Position numbers and translations under genes: made by a program. Shown piece by piece: positions 40,911 through 51,434 of a DNA stretch of 64,000 bases. Below the pieces are notes generated by a model. That model ran no database searches, had not been told where the DNA came from, and saw nothing but the letters and a program-made list of their open reading frames with translations. Numbering within the stretch: the first letter of the stretch is position 1; each line of letters opens with the position of its first letter. The stretch is from DASZBX01 sp035943635 (lineage in GTDB: Bacteria; Actinomycetota; Actinomycetes; Streptomycetales; Catenulisporaceae), in NCBI GenBank assembly GCA_035943635.1, contig DASZBX010000038.1, positions 29,028 through 93,027 on the forward strand. The letters are read 5' to 3'.

Positions 40911-41918
40911 ATGTCCACGAGTAGAACCCGCCTCGTCAGTCCCTCGGTCCGGCAGACCGGGGCGCCCGGTGCCCTCGGCACCCTGACCGCCCTGCTGCAT
41001 GAGGGCCTGACCACTACCGTTCCCTGCGAGTACGTGCACCGCGCAGCCGTCGCGGAGGTCATGCCGACCGGCTGGGCCCGCCTGGACGACACCCGTTTCA
41101 CCATCCGCGCCCAGTGGCCGCGCAGCCACACCTTCTTCGGTCCCAACCCGGAGGGGCGCTATGAGTCGACCATCGTGGCCGAGACGATCCGGCAGTCCGG
41201 TCTGCTCCTGTGCCACGCCGAACTCGGCGTCCCGCTCGGCCACCAGTTCCTCATGCACGACCTGTCCTTCCACGTCGAGCCCGACCAGCTCCTGGTCGGC
41301 GACGTCCCCGCGGACCTGCTGATCGACGTCGAGTGCACCGAGGTCAAGCGCCGCGGCAACGCCCTGACCGGCGTGGTCTACGAGGTGGTGATCCTGCGCG
41401 ACGGCGAACTGCTGGCCACCGGCGGCGCGTCCACCACCGTCATCTCCCCGCAGGTCTACCGCCGGATCCGCAGCGAGGCGCTGCGCCCGGCCGGCTGCGA
41501 CGCGGTGCTCACCGCCCTGGCCGACCCGGCCCGGGTCGGCCGCACCTCCCCGATGGACGTCGTGCTCTCGCCGCTCGGCGACCCCGACCGCTGGCAGCTG
41601 CGGGTCGACACCCGCCACCCGGTCCTGTTCGACCACCCGGTCGACCACATCCCCGGCATGACCCTGGTCGAGGCCGCCCGCCAGGCCGCCGCCGCCGCAC
41701 TGGACCGCCCCGACGCGACCATCCTCGGCATAGCCTGCGCCTTCACCCGCTATGCCGAACTCGACCAGACCTGCCTGATCGAGACCTGCCGCCTGCCCCG
41801 CACGTGCCCCGAGGCCGACGACCAGGTCCTCGTCACCGGCCGCCAGGGCGACGAGCAGGTCTTCAGCGCCACCGTCACCGCGCACGTGGACGACGACGGA
41901 GCGCCGTTGCACTCCTAG
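40911..41918 (+). CDS. AfsA/ScbA-type gamma-butyrolactone biosynthesis protein
   Basis: A 335-aa protein with two AfsA hotdog repeats: about residues 35-165 (VHRAAVAEVMPTGW, HTFFGPNPEGRYES, ETIRQSGLLLCHAELGVPLG) and about 215-330 (VDHIPGMTLVEAARQAA). The family joins a beta-ketoacyl chain to dihydroxyacetone phosphate, the first step to butyrolactone autoregulators. The conserved ETIRQ...H and P-GM-L-EA-RQ blocks are intact. The ATG follows GGGGAG. It is flanked by two ScbR-type regulator genes and a reductase, making a complete signal-synthesis and perception set. Confidence 0.93.
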   Translation: MSTSRTRLVSPSVRQTGAPGALGTLTALLHEGLTTTVPCEYVHRAAVAEVMPTGWARLDDTRFTIRAQWPRSHTFFGPNPEGRYESTIVAETIRQSGLLLCHAELGVPLGHQFLMHDLSFHVEPDQLLVGDVPADLLIDVECTEVKRRGNALTGVVYEVVILRDGELLATGGASTTVISPQVYRRIRSEALRPAGCDAVLTALADPARVGRTSPMDVVLSPLGDPDRWQLRVDTRHPVLFDHPVDHIPGMTLVEAARQAAAAALDRPDATILGIACAFTRYAELDQTCLIETCRLPRTCPEADDQVLVTGRQGDEQVFSATVTAHVDDDGAPLHS

Positions 41919-42042
41919 CCCCACACTGCGGCTTCGGGACGCGGCCACCACCGCGGCCGCGCCCCGGGCCGGTGCTCGTTGCTCGGCTTCGCGGTCGCGT
42001 TCCTCTTGGCGGTGGCGTCGCTACCACTCCCCCTCCTAGCAC

Positions 42043-43020
42043 TCACTCCGCCGATCGCCCGCCCTCCGCAACCGCACTCGGTTTCGCGGCCTGCGAGCCC
42101 ACCTCGGCCGTGAACGCAGCGACGTGATCGCCCACCCACTCCCCGAACGACCGCGCAGGCCGCCCGAGCACCTTCTCGACGTCCCCGGTCGTCCGAACCT
42201 TGTACCCCGCCCGCTGCCGCTCCGCACTGCGCAGCAGGGCATCGGCCACCTCCACCGGATATTTCGCGCGCAACTGTTTCCGAGCCTGGTCGAACGTCAG
42301 CTCCTCGAACCGCACCGGCCGGCCGATCCGCGCCTCCAGTTCCTCAGCCTGCTGCTTCGCCGTGACCGCCACCGGACCGGTCAACGTGTAGGCACGCCCC
42401 TCATGTCCGCCATCGACCAGCGCGCGGACGGCAACCATCGCCACGTCCCGAGGATCGACGATCGCGTTGCCCGAGAAGCCATACAGCGCCCGCACCACCC
42501 CCTCCGCCCGCACCGACGGCGCCCACCCGAGAGCGTTCGACATGAACGCCCGAGGCCGCAGAAACGTCCACTGCATCCCCGAGTCGCGCACCAACTGCTC
42601 GCTGCTTCGCTGCCACTCGGTAATCAAGTCCTCAGCACCGGGATCCTCCACCGCAGCAGCAGAAAGCTTGACCACGTGCCGAGTCCCCGCATCACGCGCC
42701 GCCCGCACGAACGACTCGTCATCTGCGCCGCCGACCCGATTGGTGACCAGAAACGCGGCCCGCACACCCCGCAGCACCACAGCCAACGACTCCGCGTCCG
42801 CATAGTCCGCCGCGACCACCTCGACCCCTAGCTTGTCACCCACGCCCTCGCCCACGCCCGGCACCCGACTCGGATCCCTGGCCATGACCCGAATCCGCTC
42901 CCGGACCTGCGTCCCGGCACCCGCACCGACGTCATCCCCACGCCCGGCCCCGGCCGCCAACCCGAGCCCCCGCAACACTTCTCGCCCCACCGTCCCGGTA
43001 ACTCCGGTGACAAGTATCAC
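42043..43020 (-). CDS. NmrA-like NAD(P)-binding reductase
   Basis: A 325-aa atypical short-chain dehydrogenase from a GTG at 43020. The Rossmann motif TGVTGTVGREVLRGL is N-terminal. An insertion of Gly/Ala residues follows it (about 22-38). The later HVVKLSAAAVEDPG, WTFLRPRAFMSNAL and YTLTGP blocks are typical of the NmrA/QOR2 group. Its position between the AfsA-type gene and the receptor gene suggests it reduces a butyrolactone precursor, as ScbB or JadW2 do, but it is not an obvious orthologue of either. It is divergent from the receptor gene and converges with the afsA homologue. Confidence 0.85.
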   Translation of the reverse strand: MILVTGVTGTVGREVLRGLGLAAGAGRGDDVGAGAGTQVRERIRVMARDPSRVPGVGEGVGDKLGVEVVAADYADAESLAVVLRGVRAAFLVTNRVGGADDESFVRAARDAGTRHVVKLSAAAVEDPGAEDLITEWQRSSEQLVRDSGMQWTFLRPRAFMSNALGWAPSVRAEGVVRALYGFSGNAIVDPRDVAMVAVRALVDGGHEGRAYTLTGPVAVTAKQQAEELEARIGRPVRFEELTFDQARKQLRAKYPVEVADALLRSAERQRAGYKVRTTGDVEKVLGRPARSFGEWVGDHVAAFTAEVGSQAAKPSAVAEGGRSAE

Positions 43021-43083
43021 GTAACCCCATGTTTCCGCGCCGTCTGGTCCGGATCGACCCGCGGCACTGTACGATCGAAGGAA

Positions 43084-43107
43084 GAAACGAACCGTGCGGT
43101 TTTTAAC
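43084..43107. promoter_or_regulatory. ARE-like operator upstream of receptor gene
   Basis: AACCGTGCGGTT palindrome within a longer GAAACGAACCG...CGGTTTTTAAC stretch, close to the published ScbR box arrangement as I recall it. It lies 47 bp before the receptor start codon and also upstream of the divergent NmrA-like gene, so it could control both. Confidence 0.72.
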
Positions 43108-43761
43108 CAGACACCTCCGGTTCGGCTACAGGCACTCGGGAAGGTGGCCGCACATGCAGGACCGTGCTCTCCGTACACGCAGCGCAATCCTCGCCGCAGC
43201 CGCCAAGGTCTTCGAGGAGCGGGGCTACAGCGCAGCGACCATCTCCGAGGTCCTGGCCGAGGCGAAGGTGACCAAGGGCGCCCTGTACTTCCACTTCCAG
43301 TCCAAGGAAGACCTGGTCGAGGGCGTTCTCGGCGAGCAGGACGCCCGGATGCCGGTCCCGCCGCGCGCCTGCAAGATCCAGGAACTCGTCGACGCCGTCA
43401 TGTTGCAGGCGCACAGATTGCAGACCGACTGTATGGTGCGGGCCGGAGTACGGCTCGCCTTGGACCAGCGTATTAGTGAGCAAGAACGCACCGGCCCGTT
43501 CGTTCGTTGGGCCCTGATCTGCCAGGACGTTCTGGAGGGGGCGCAGCGGCAGGGCGAGTTGATGCCGCACGTGGTGCCCTCTCAGACTGCGGATGTATTC
43601 GTCGGATCCTTCGCCGGCATCCAGTCGATGTCCCAGGCGATGAGCGATTATCGAGACCTGATGCCGCGGGTGGCGGCGTTGCTGCGCCATGTGTTGCCGA
43701 GTGTCGTCCAGTCCTCGGTGCTGGCGTCGATCGACCTGTCCGAGGACCGCGGCGCGCGAGT

Positions 43762-45429
<1,668 letters not shown>

Positions 45430-45800
45430 GAATCACGCCCCCGCCCGTCGTGCCAACCCCGTTGTTCGTCCCAGCAGTGCACTCAGCCGGCAACCCCGAC
45501 AACGCCGAAGATCGCCATGCACCCGCAGTTCTCATGATGCCATGCCGTTTCACCCCCCGACCAGCTCTGTCAGGTCAGTACGACCGGCAGATCTCCGGCA
45601 ACTCCCAGCCGTCGAGGCGGGCGGCCGGATTCGCGTCTTGGCCGGGTGCCGGGAACGAATCCGGGGAGGGAGTCGACCGGCCGCCGCCAGGCGTCCGGCT
45701 TGCGCGGATCATATCAATTCACTTGTTTGCGCTGGAGCACACGGCCGGCAATCTCAGTGTCCGTGAATGAGAATACGGGGATAACGGGGAAGGGGTCGTC

Positions 45801-46457
45801 ATGCCCGAATCGCCCTTGACAGAGCGCGAGCAGAGTCGACCCGGGGAACAAGCCCGGCCGGACCGGGCGGAGCCCCGCCGGCCTGGGCGCCGATGGTCCA
45901 GAGGCCTGGTCGCCTTGGCCGCGGTGTTCACCGCGGGCATGGTGACGGTGCACCTCCTGATGACTTTCCTCTACAACGCCCCACCGAATCCGGTCTCCAG
46001 CAGATATGCCGCACAGATCGACTGGTGGATGAGTCCGCTGTTCTACCAGGACTGGCACCTGTTCGCCCCCGAGCCGAGTACGTCGAATGTCGACGTCCAG
46101 GTACGCGCCAGGCTGGCTTCCGGAGGAACGGTCTCCCAGTGGATCGATCTTTCCGCTCAAGACCAGGCCGCCACCACCGGGGATCTGATACCCAGCCACG
46201 TCACCGTGAACGGCCTGCGCACCGCCTACACGGAATACACGTCCACACATTCCCAATATAGCGAGTCCGCCTCCTCGCTCGGTCCGATCGCCCAACAGTA
46301 TCTGGAGAACCTGGTGGTCGACCGGATTCAGGGGCAGGTCGGCGGGAAGATCGCCGCCGTGCAGTTGCGATTCACCACGGCTCTGGTGCCCGGTCCAAGG
46401 CGCACAGCCAAGGAAACCGCGCCACATACCGAGACTCTGATCTGGTGGACGGTGTGA
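45801..46457 (+). CDS. DUF5819 family membrane-anchored protein
   Basis: A 218-aa protein with one membrane segment at about 35-57 (LVALAAVFTAGMVTVHLLMTFLY) after a charged N-terminus, then an extracytoplasmic domain beginning WWMSPLFYQDWHLFAPEP, the typical DUF5819 block. Function unknown. AAGGGG precedes the ATG. Its stop overlaps the start of the next gene (TGATG), so they were cotranslated. In related genomes this family is usually followed by an HTTM membrane protein; here that partner is broken. Confidence 0.8.
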   Translation: MPESPLTEREQSRPGEQARPDRAEPRRPGRRWSRGLVALAAVFTAGMVTVHLLMTFLYNAPPNPVSSRYAAQIDWWMSPLFYQDWHLFAPEPSTSNVDVQVRARLASGGTVSQWIDLSAQDQAATTGDLIPSHVTVNGLRTAYTEYTSTHSQYSESASSLGPIAQQYLENLVVDRIQGQVGGKIAAVQLRFTTALVPGPRRTAKETAPHTETLIWWTV

Positions 46458-47113
46458 TGATGTCGATATCCGCACCAGCCACACCGGGCACACTGGACCC
46501 GATACCCGCATCGGCAGAACCACCGTCGCAGCCCCCTGTGCACGCACGCATCCGCCGGGAAGCCGCCCGGAGATACCTCCTGCTCACCAATACAGCGATC
46601 GCCGCACGCGGGACGGCAGCGCTGCGCATCGGATACGGCTCGCTCTGGGTACTGTTTTTGCTGCGGGAGTGGCCGGAACGCGACGTCGCCTGGGGACCGT
46701 CCTCGCCGTGGACTGCGGCGCTGGACCGGCAGTACAGCGGCTGGCCCACGTCCAACGCGGTCAACGGCACCTACAACTCCACCTGATCCTCCACCGACCC
46801 CGGCGCGGCCGGAGACTCCGAATGGTACGAGGTCAACCTCGGCTCGTCTCAGACCGTCGACGAGGTGGACCTGACCGCACGAACCGGGAGCGGCTACTGT
46901 TTCCCGTCCGAATTCGCCATCTCGGTCAGCACCAACGGCACCACGTGGACGAATCTGGTCCTGGAGACCGGCTACGACAATCCGAACACCACACTGCAAC
47001 GGTTCCCGTTCACCCCGACCACCGCCCAGTACATCAGGGTGACGGCGACGACGCTGACCCAGGACAACCTCGGCAACTACTACTTCCAACTGGACCAGCT
47101 CACCGCGTTCTGA
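46457..47113 (+). pseudogene. Truncated HTTM gene fused to discoidin-domain remnant
   Basis: The frame opens at ATG 46457, overlapping the DUF5819 stop, and encodes the beginning of an HTTM (gamma-carboxylase-like) membrane protein (RGTAALRIGYGSLWVLFLLREWPERD, then WGPSSPWTAALDRQ). At about 46732 similarity switches abruptly, in frame, to an F5/8 type C domain (YSGWPTSNAVNG, WYEVNLGSSQTVDEV, FAISVSTNGTTW, YIRVTATTL) that ends at 47113. A TGA at 46784-46786 stands where the domain expects Trp (TYNST-stop-SSTDP). The HTTM protein has therefore lost all but its first membrane region, and the domain tail is unlikely to be made. It was presumably formed by a deletion joining two genes. Confidence 0.78.
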
Positions 47114-47152
47114 CCCGCGGCCGACGGCCGTAGCAACACACCGGGACCGTTT

Positions 47153-47185
47153 CGGCCCGGCCGGGAACTCCTTCCGGCCGGGCCG
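47153..47185. terminator. Strong bidirectional terminator hairpin
   Basis: A perfect 12-bp GC stem (CGGCCCGGCCGG) with a 9-base loop and short T-runs on either side. It lies between the HTTM/discoidin remnant and the converging polysaccharide deacetylase gene. Confidence 0.8.
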
Positions 47186-47245
47186 TCATTGGTGTCCGCC
47201 CCACCCCTCAGTACCAACTTGTTCCCAACCCGGGCCACCACTCTA

Positions 47246-48763
47246 TTAGATCGGCCCGAACCGGTACCCGGCGTTCAGCAGTTCCGGCAGAAACACCGAC
47301 AGCGCGGCAACGGTCTGCGAGCGGTCGCCGCCGCCGTCGTGCTCGAGAATGATCGAGCCGGTCTTGGTCTGCTTCATCACGCGCTGCACTATGACCGAAC
47401 TACCAGGCCGGGCCCAGTCCTGCGGGTCCACGGACCAGTCCAGCGGACGGAGGCGGGCATCGGCGCAGGCCTGGAAGACGTTCGAGTTCCAGCTGCCGTA
47501 CGGCGCCCGGAAGACGGTCGGCGTGACCCCCACGGCGTTCAACGCATCGCTGGTACGAGAAATGCTGTCACGGATCTGCGTGGGGGTGATCTTCGTCTGA
47601 TCGGCGTGGTCCCAGGTGTGGTTCACCACGGTGTGCCCCGCCGCGACAACCTCACGGACCAGCGCGGCGTTCGGGGGTATCTGGTTGCCGATCATGCAGA
47701 AGGTGGCGATGATCCCGTACTTCTGAAGCAACGCCAGCACCTGCGGGGTGTACTCGGCGGTCGGGCCGTCGTCGAGAGTGAGGGCGATGCCCTTGGGGCC
47801 GTTGTTGACGTAGAACTCCGGCTTCGACTGCACCTGCGACGGGTCGGTCGTGGAGTTGCTGGTCGGTCCGGCGCTGGGCGGCGGCGTGGTCGGCGGGTCG
47901 GTCGGCGGCGTGGTGGTGCGGGCCGGCGAAGAGGACAGGTCGGACGGTGACGGATTGGTCGTATGACCAGCCGGAAGTCCAGCCGCCGACGCGTGGGAGG
48001 TGCCTGTGCCGAGAGCCTGTGCGGCGAAGACACCCAGTCCACCGAGGAGCGTGACGCCACCAGCCGCGAACAGCACCTTGCGGCGGGAGGCGCGGCGCTT
48101 GGCCGGAGAGAACTCAGCCGGGCCGCGCTCGTTTCCACTGGGGCCGTCAGGCCAGCCGCAGTCGCTGAGCCTGGCGACGTCGGCGGGAGACGGGCCGTAG
48201 AGATCGAAGTGTTCGCCGCGACGGCTGTCGGAACGGCGCGCGATCGGGTCGGCGGCGTTCCGGTTCAGGTTCGGGACCGTGAACTTACGGGTCTGGTGGA
48301 GGCCCTCGGAAGGCGAGACGGCGGGCGCAGCAGCGGTAGCGTTGGCTTTGGCGGCAGCAGGAGCGGTAGCGATGGAGGGCGCGGCAGCGCGAGCGCGGGC
48401 GACGACGGGAGCGGTAGCGACCGGAGCAGCGGGCGGCGCGACGAGCGGAGCGGCAGTCGCGACGGCCGGCGGAGCGATAGGCGAAGCGATGAGCGGAGCG
48501 GGCGTCCAGGCGCCGGGCGCAGCAGCCGTCTTGGCAGTGGGCGAAGCAACCGCCGGGGCGATGGGCGAAGCAACCGGAGCGGGCGCGGGCGTCCAAGGAG
48601 GCCGTACGGCGACGACCGTCTCGGCAAGGTCGGAAGCGGCCGCGTGAAGGTCGGCCTCGGGGGCGGGGACGGTCCACTGAAGGTCCTGGTCGGCGTGCGA
48701 CTGCGCCGTCGGGCGCTCGTTGATCGGCTGCATGGTGCCGTCAAGCTTCAAAGTCCACAACAC
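47246..48763 (-). CDS. Membrane-anchored polysaccharide deacetylase (NodB domain)
   Basis: A 505-aa protein from GTG 48763, chosen because GGGAGGA lies six bases upstream. Residues 1-200 are cytoplasmic and dominated by Ala/Pro/Val repeats. A single membrane anchor follows KRRASRRK (about 235-255), then a Ser/Thr/Pro linker, then the NodB domain (about 310-505). The domain shows TLDDGP, NHTWDH, RAPYG and DWSVDPQDW, the metal-binding and catalytic motifs of carbohydrate esterase family 4. It should N-deacetylate peptidoglycan or chitin-like polymers outside the cell. The long cytoplasmic repeat region is unusual for the family and may tether it to a cytoplasmic partner. Confidence 0.9.
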   Translation of the reverse strand: MLWTLKLDGTMQPINERPTAQSHADQDLQWTVPAPEADLHAAASDLAETVVAVRPPWTPAPAPVASPIAPAVASPTAKTAAAPGAWTPAPLIASPIAPPAVATAAPLVAPPAAPVATAPVVARARAAAPSIATAPAAAKANATAAAPAVSPSEGLHQTRKFTVPNLNRNAADPIARRSDSRRGEHFDLYGPSPADVARLSDCGWPDGPSGNERGPAEFSPAKRRASRRKVLFAAGGVTLLGGLGVFAAQALGTGTSHASAAGLPAGHTTNPSPSDLSSSPARTTTPPTDPPTTPPPSAGPTSNSTTDPSQVQSKPEFYVNNGPKGIALTLDDGPTAEYTPQVLALLQKYGIIATFCMIGNQIPPNAALVREVVAAGHTVVNHTWDHADQTKITPTQIRDSISRTSDALNAVGVTPTVFRAPYGSWNSNVFQACADARLRPLDWSVDPQDWARPGSSVIVQRVMKQTKTGSIILEHDGGGDRSQTVAALSVFLPELLNAGYRFGPI

Positions 48764-49025
48764 GACGAATCCTCCCAAGGCGTTAAAGGCCGGGCTCATA
48801 CGGCCTTCTGCCAAGTAGCTTCGTCCTCGATGCTGGAATCCCGTTGGTCTCTCGCTGGTGCGGTGGCACGGGTCGGCAATACGGCATCGACACCGCCCTT
48901 GAGCTGGGATGATTGCCGATCGTTGGTGTGGCCCGGTCCTGCCCGGCGCCAATTCATGCCAACCAGTGGCTATTCGTCACCCCCGCAGGCGACTGATACT
49001 CCAACGCGCAGGAGCCGACGGCAGT

Positions 49026-49352
49026 TCAGATGGTCCAGTTGAGCGGGTAGTTGACGATCGCACCGAACGTCACGCCGATCGCCTCCATCTCCCCACGCGC
49101 GATGACGGCCATCTCCTTCAGGCCGCTCAGCTGCAACGCGTGCTCCTCGGTGTCCCAGATGCTCACATGAACAATCGAGCCCTCCGGCGACACGCCGACG
49201 TAGTGATGGATGATCCCCGGCAGCCGCGTGAGGGCCGGGATCAGATACTCGGCCTGCTTCGTGGACAGCGCTTCGACCTCGGCGAACCGGCGCGGGTCGA
49301 AAGTGGCGGGCGAGACGCGGACGTAGGCGGTCGCGGGCAACGGCTGGGACAT
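49026..49352 (-). CDS. Antibiotic biosynthesis monooxygenase-like dimeric barrel protein
   Basis: A 108-aa protein starting at ATG 49352 with GGGAGGA six bases upstream. The sequence (AYVRVSPATFDPRRFAEV, PGIIHHYVGVSPEGSIVHVSIWDTEEHALQL) fits a single alpha+beta barrel of the ABM/DUF1330-like superfamily. Such proteins are small oxygenases, isomerases or heme-binding proteins; the substrate is not predictable. It is divergent from a TetR gene with one palindromic operator between them, so it is the likely regulated target. Confidence 0.65.
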   Translation of the reverse strand: MSQPLPATAYVRVSPATFDPRRFAEVEALSTKQAEYLIPALTRLPGIIHHYVGVSPEGSIVHVSIWDTEEHALQLSGLKEMAVIARGEMEAIGVTFGAIVNYPLNWTI

Positions 49353-49372
49353 GGCAGTCCTCCCTCGATGAA

Positions 49373-49401
49373 TTACGTTCCGATAGACTATCATAATGTA
49401 A
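49373..49401. promoter_or_regulatory. Palindromic TetR operator candidate
   Basis: GATAG-a-CTATC at the centre, with TTAC and GTAA placed symmetrically 11-14 bases from the axis, fills the 49-bp gap between the ABM-like gene and the divergent TetR gene. One bound repressor would shut both promoters. Confidence 0.7.
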
Positions 49402-49986
49402 ATGAGCACCCTGTCGGCGAAACCCGGGCGGCCGAGGAATCCGGCCGTGGACCAGGCGATCCTGTCAGCCGCCGCCCGCCAACTCGGCGAACTCGGCTAC
49501 GCCCGCATGTCGCTGGAATCCGTGGCCGCCGCCGCGGGCACCACCACGCCCAGCCTGCGCCGCCGGTACCGCAACAAGGCAGACCTGGTCGCCGCGGTCA
49601 TCGGCTCGCTCCGGGCCGAGGACCCGCCCGACGACGCCGCGACCCCCCGCGCCCACGCCCTGGCGATCCTGGAGAATTTCCACGGCAACCTGCGAGCCAT
49701 CCCCGCGATGGCGATCCTCGGTTCGTTGCTGGCCGAGGAAGAACGCCACCCCGAGCTGCTTCACGTCTTCAAAACCCGCTTAGTCGAGCCGCGACGCGCA
49801 CTGCTCCGGCAGGCACTGGCTGATGGCGAGCTTCCGGGCCATGCCGATCTCGACGCGCTCACCAGCATGCTCATCGGTTCGTTCTACGGCCGCTACGTCA
49901 CTATGGACGGCGTGCCCGACGACTGGCCGGAGCGCGTGCTCAGCGTCGTGTGGCCGCAGGATGCTGATTCCCAGCCAGGGCCCTGA
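49402..49986 (+). CDS. TetR/AcrR family transcriptional regulator
   Basis: A 194-aa protein with an N-terminal helix-turn-helix (DQAILSAAARQLGELGYARMSLESVAAAAGTTTPSLRRRYRNKADLVAAVI) and an all-helical ligand domain resembling the TetR_C_11/16 group. The ATG at 49402 touches the operator palindrome, so the message is probably leaderless or nearly so. It likely represses itself and the divergent ABM-like gene. Confidence 0.9.
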   Translation: MSTLSAKPGRPRNPAVDQAILSAAARQLGELGYARMSLESVAAAAGTTTPSLRRRYRNKADLVAAVIGSLRAEDPPDDAATPRAHALAILENFHGNLRAIPAMAILGSLLAEEERHPELLHVFKTRLVEPRRALLRQALADGELPGHADLDALTSMLIGSFYGRYVTMDGVPDDWPERVLSVVWPQDADSQPGP

Positions 49987-50110
49987 GATCGCGGGGCAGC
50001 CCTCAATCCCCGACGTCCCGCCCCTCGCCACCGGAGGCGCCGGGCGGGTGGCGTGCTTACGATGTGATCACGTCGCCACCATGGGCGACTGCCCGGCGAG
50101 GAGGTCGATC

Positions 50111-51427
50111 GTGAACGCCAGTGCCGTGCCGTATCCGGAGCCGTTCCGGCCCTCCTCGCGCCTTCTGCCGGTCCTCGATTCGGATCCGAACCAGGGTCTG
50201 GTGACCGATCCGGGGCTGGAAGAAGACCGCCTGGCGGCGCTGCACGCGTTGGCGATCCTGGACACGCCGCGCGAGGAGCGGTTCGACCGGATCACCCGGA
50301 CCGCGCAGCGGCTACTGGACGCGCCGATCGTGATGGTGAGCCTGGTCGACCGAGACCGGCAGTGGTTCAAGTCCTGCATCGGACTGGAAGTACGGCAGAC
50401 GCCGCGCAGCGTCTCGTTCTGTGCTCGGGCGATCGCGTCGGGGCAGATGATGGTGGTCGAGGACGCGAAGCTGGACCCTCGGTTCGCCAGCAATCCGCTG
50501 GTGCTCGGGCCGCCGCACGTGCGGTTCTACGCGGGGCAGCCGCTGACCGGACCGTCCGGGCACCGATTGGGCACTCTCTGCGTGATCGACCAGCACCCGC
50601 GCACGCTCGATGCGGCCGACCGCAAGGCGCTGGCCGACTTGGCCGAGTGGGCCGACCTGGAGATCGGGGTGGTGCACATGAGCCGGGCGGCGCGGGAGAT
50701 GGACCGGCTCAAGGACGAGTTCGTGGCGATGGTCAGCCACGAGTTGCGCACCCCGCTGGCGGCGGTCAGCGCGGCCGTGGAGTTGCTGGCCGGGGGCACG
50801 CCGCCGCAGGACGAGCGTTCCACCCGGCTGCTGGACCTGGCCGGGGACAACTCCGCGCGGCTGGTCCGGCTGGTCGAGGACATCCTGGACGTGCAGCGGC
50901 TGGGCCTGGACACGCTCACCCTGCGGCGCGAGTCGGCCGACCTGGCCGCGGTGGCCCGGCGGGCGGCGGCCGAGATCGGTTCGGCGGATCCGGCCGCGGC
51001 GGCCCGGATCTTCGTGGCCGGCGGCCCGGCCCGGGTGTTCGGCGACGTGGGCCGGCTGACCCAGGTGTTCGGCAACCTGCTGGTCAACGCGCTGAAGTTC
51101 TCCGGTCCGGACTCGCCCGTGCGGGTGCGGGTCCGGATGGACGTGCAGCGGCCGCCCGAGGCGGCGGTGGGCGTCCCCGAGGCGGTGGCGGAGGTCAGCG
51201 ACCGCGGCGTGGGCATCCCGGCGGAGGCGCTGCCGCGGATCTTCCAGAAGTTCGTCCAGCTGGACGCGGCCGGGCGCGGCGGCGGCGCGGGGCTCGGCCT
51301 GGCGATCACCGAAGGCCTGGTCAAGGCGCACGACGGCCAGATCACCGTGCACTCGAAAGAGGGACAGGGCACGACGTTCACGATCCGTATCCCGGCCTTC
51401 GTGGAGGATCCGGACCAGCAGGACTGA
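50111..51427 (+). CDS. Cytoplasmic GAF-domain sensor histidine kinase
   Basis: A 438-aa protein from GTG 50111 (GAGGAGG upstream). There is no membrane segment. Residues 40-190 form a GAF domain of the kind found in cyanobacterial and actinobacterial kinases (LDTPREERFDRITRTAQRLL, SLVDRDRQWFKSCIG, SFCARAI). HisKA contains SHELRTPL with phospho-accepting His210. The HATPase domain has GNLLVNALKFS, DRGVGIP and GGGAGLGLAI. The signal is unknown and probably intracellular. It converges with a complete OmpR-type regulator only 7 bases away; they are plausibly partners despite opposite orientation. Confidence 0.93.
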   Translation: MNASAVPYPEPFRPSSRLLPVLDSDPNQGLVTDPGLEEDRLAALHALAILDTPREERFDRITRTAQRLLDAPIVMVSLVDRDRQWFKSCIGLEVRQTPRSVSFCARAIASGQMMVVEDAKLDPRFASNPLVLGPPHVRFYAGQPLTGPSGHRLGTLCVIDQHPRTLDAADRKALADLAEWADLEIGVVHMSRAAREMDRLKDEFVAMVSHELRTPLAAVSAAVELLAGGTPPQDERSTRLLDLAGDNSARLVRLVEDILDVQRLGLDTLTLRRESADLAAVARRAAAEIGSADPAAAARIFVAGGPARVFGDVGRLTQVFGNLLVNALKFSGPDSPVRVRVRMDVQRPPEAAVGVPEAVAEVSDRGVGIPAEALPRIFQKFVQLDAAGRGGGAGLGLAITEGLVKAHDGQITVHSKEGQGTTFTIRIPAFVEDPDQQD

Positions 51428-51434
51428 GCAGGTT

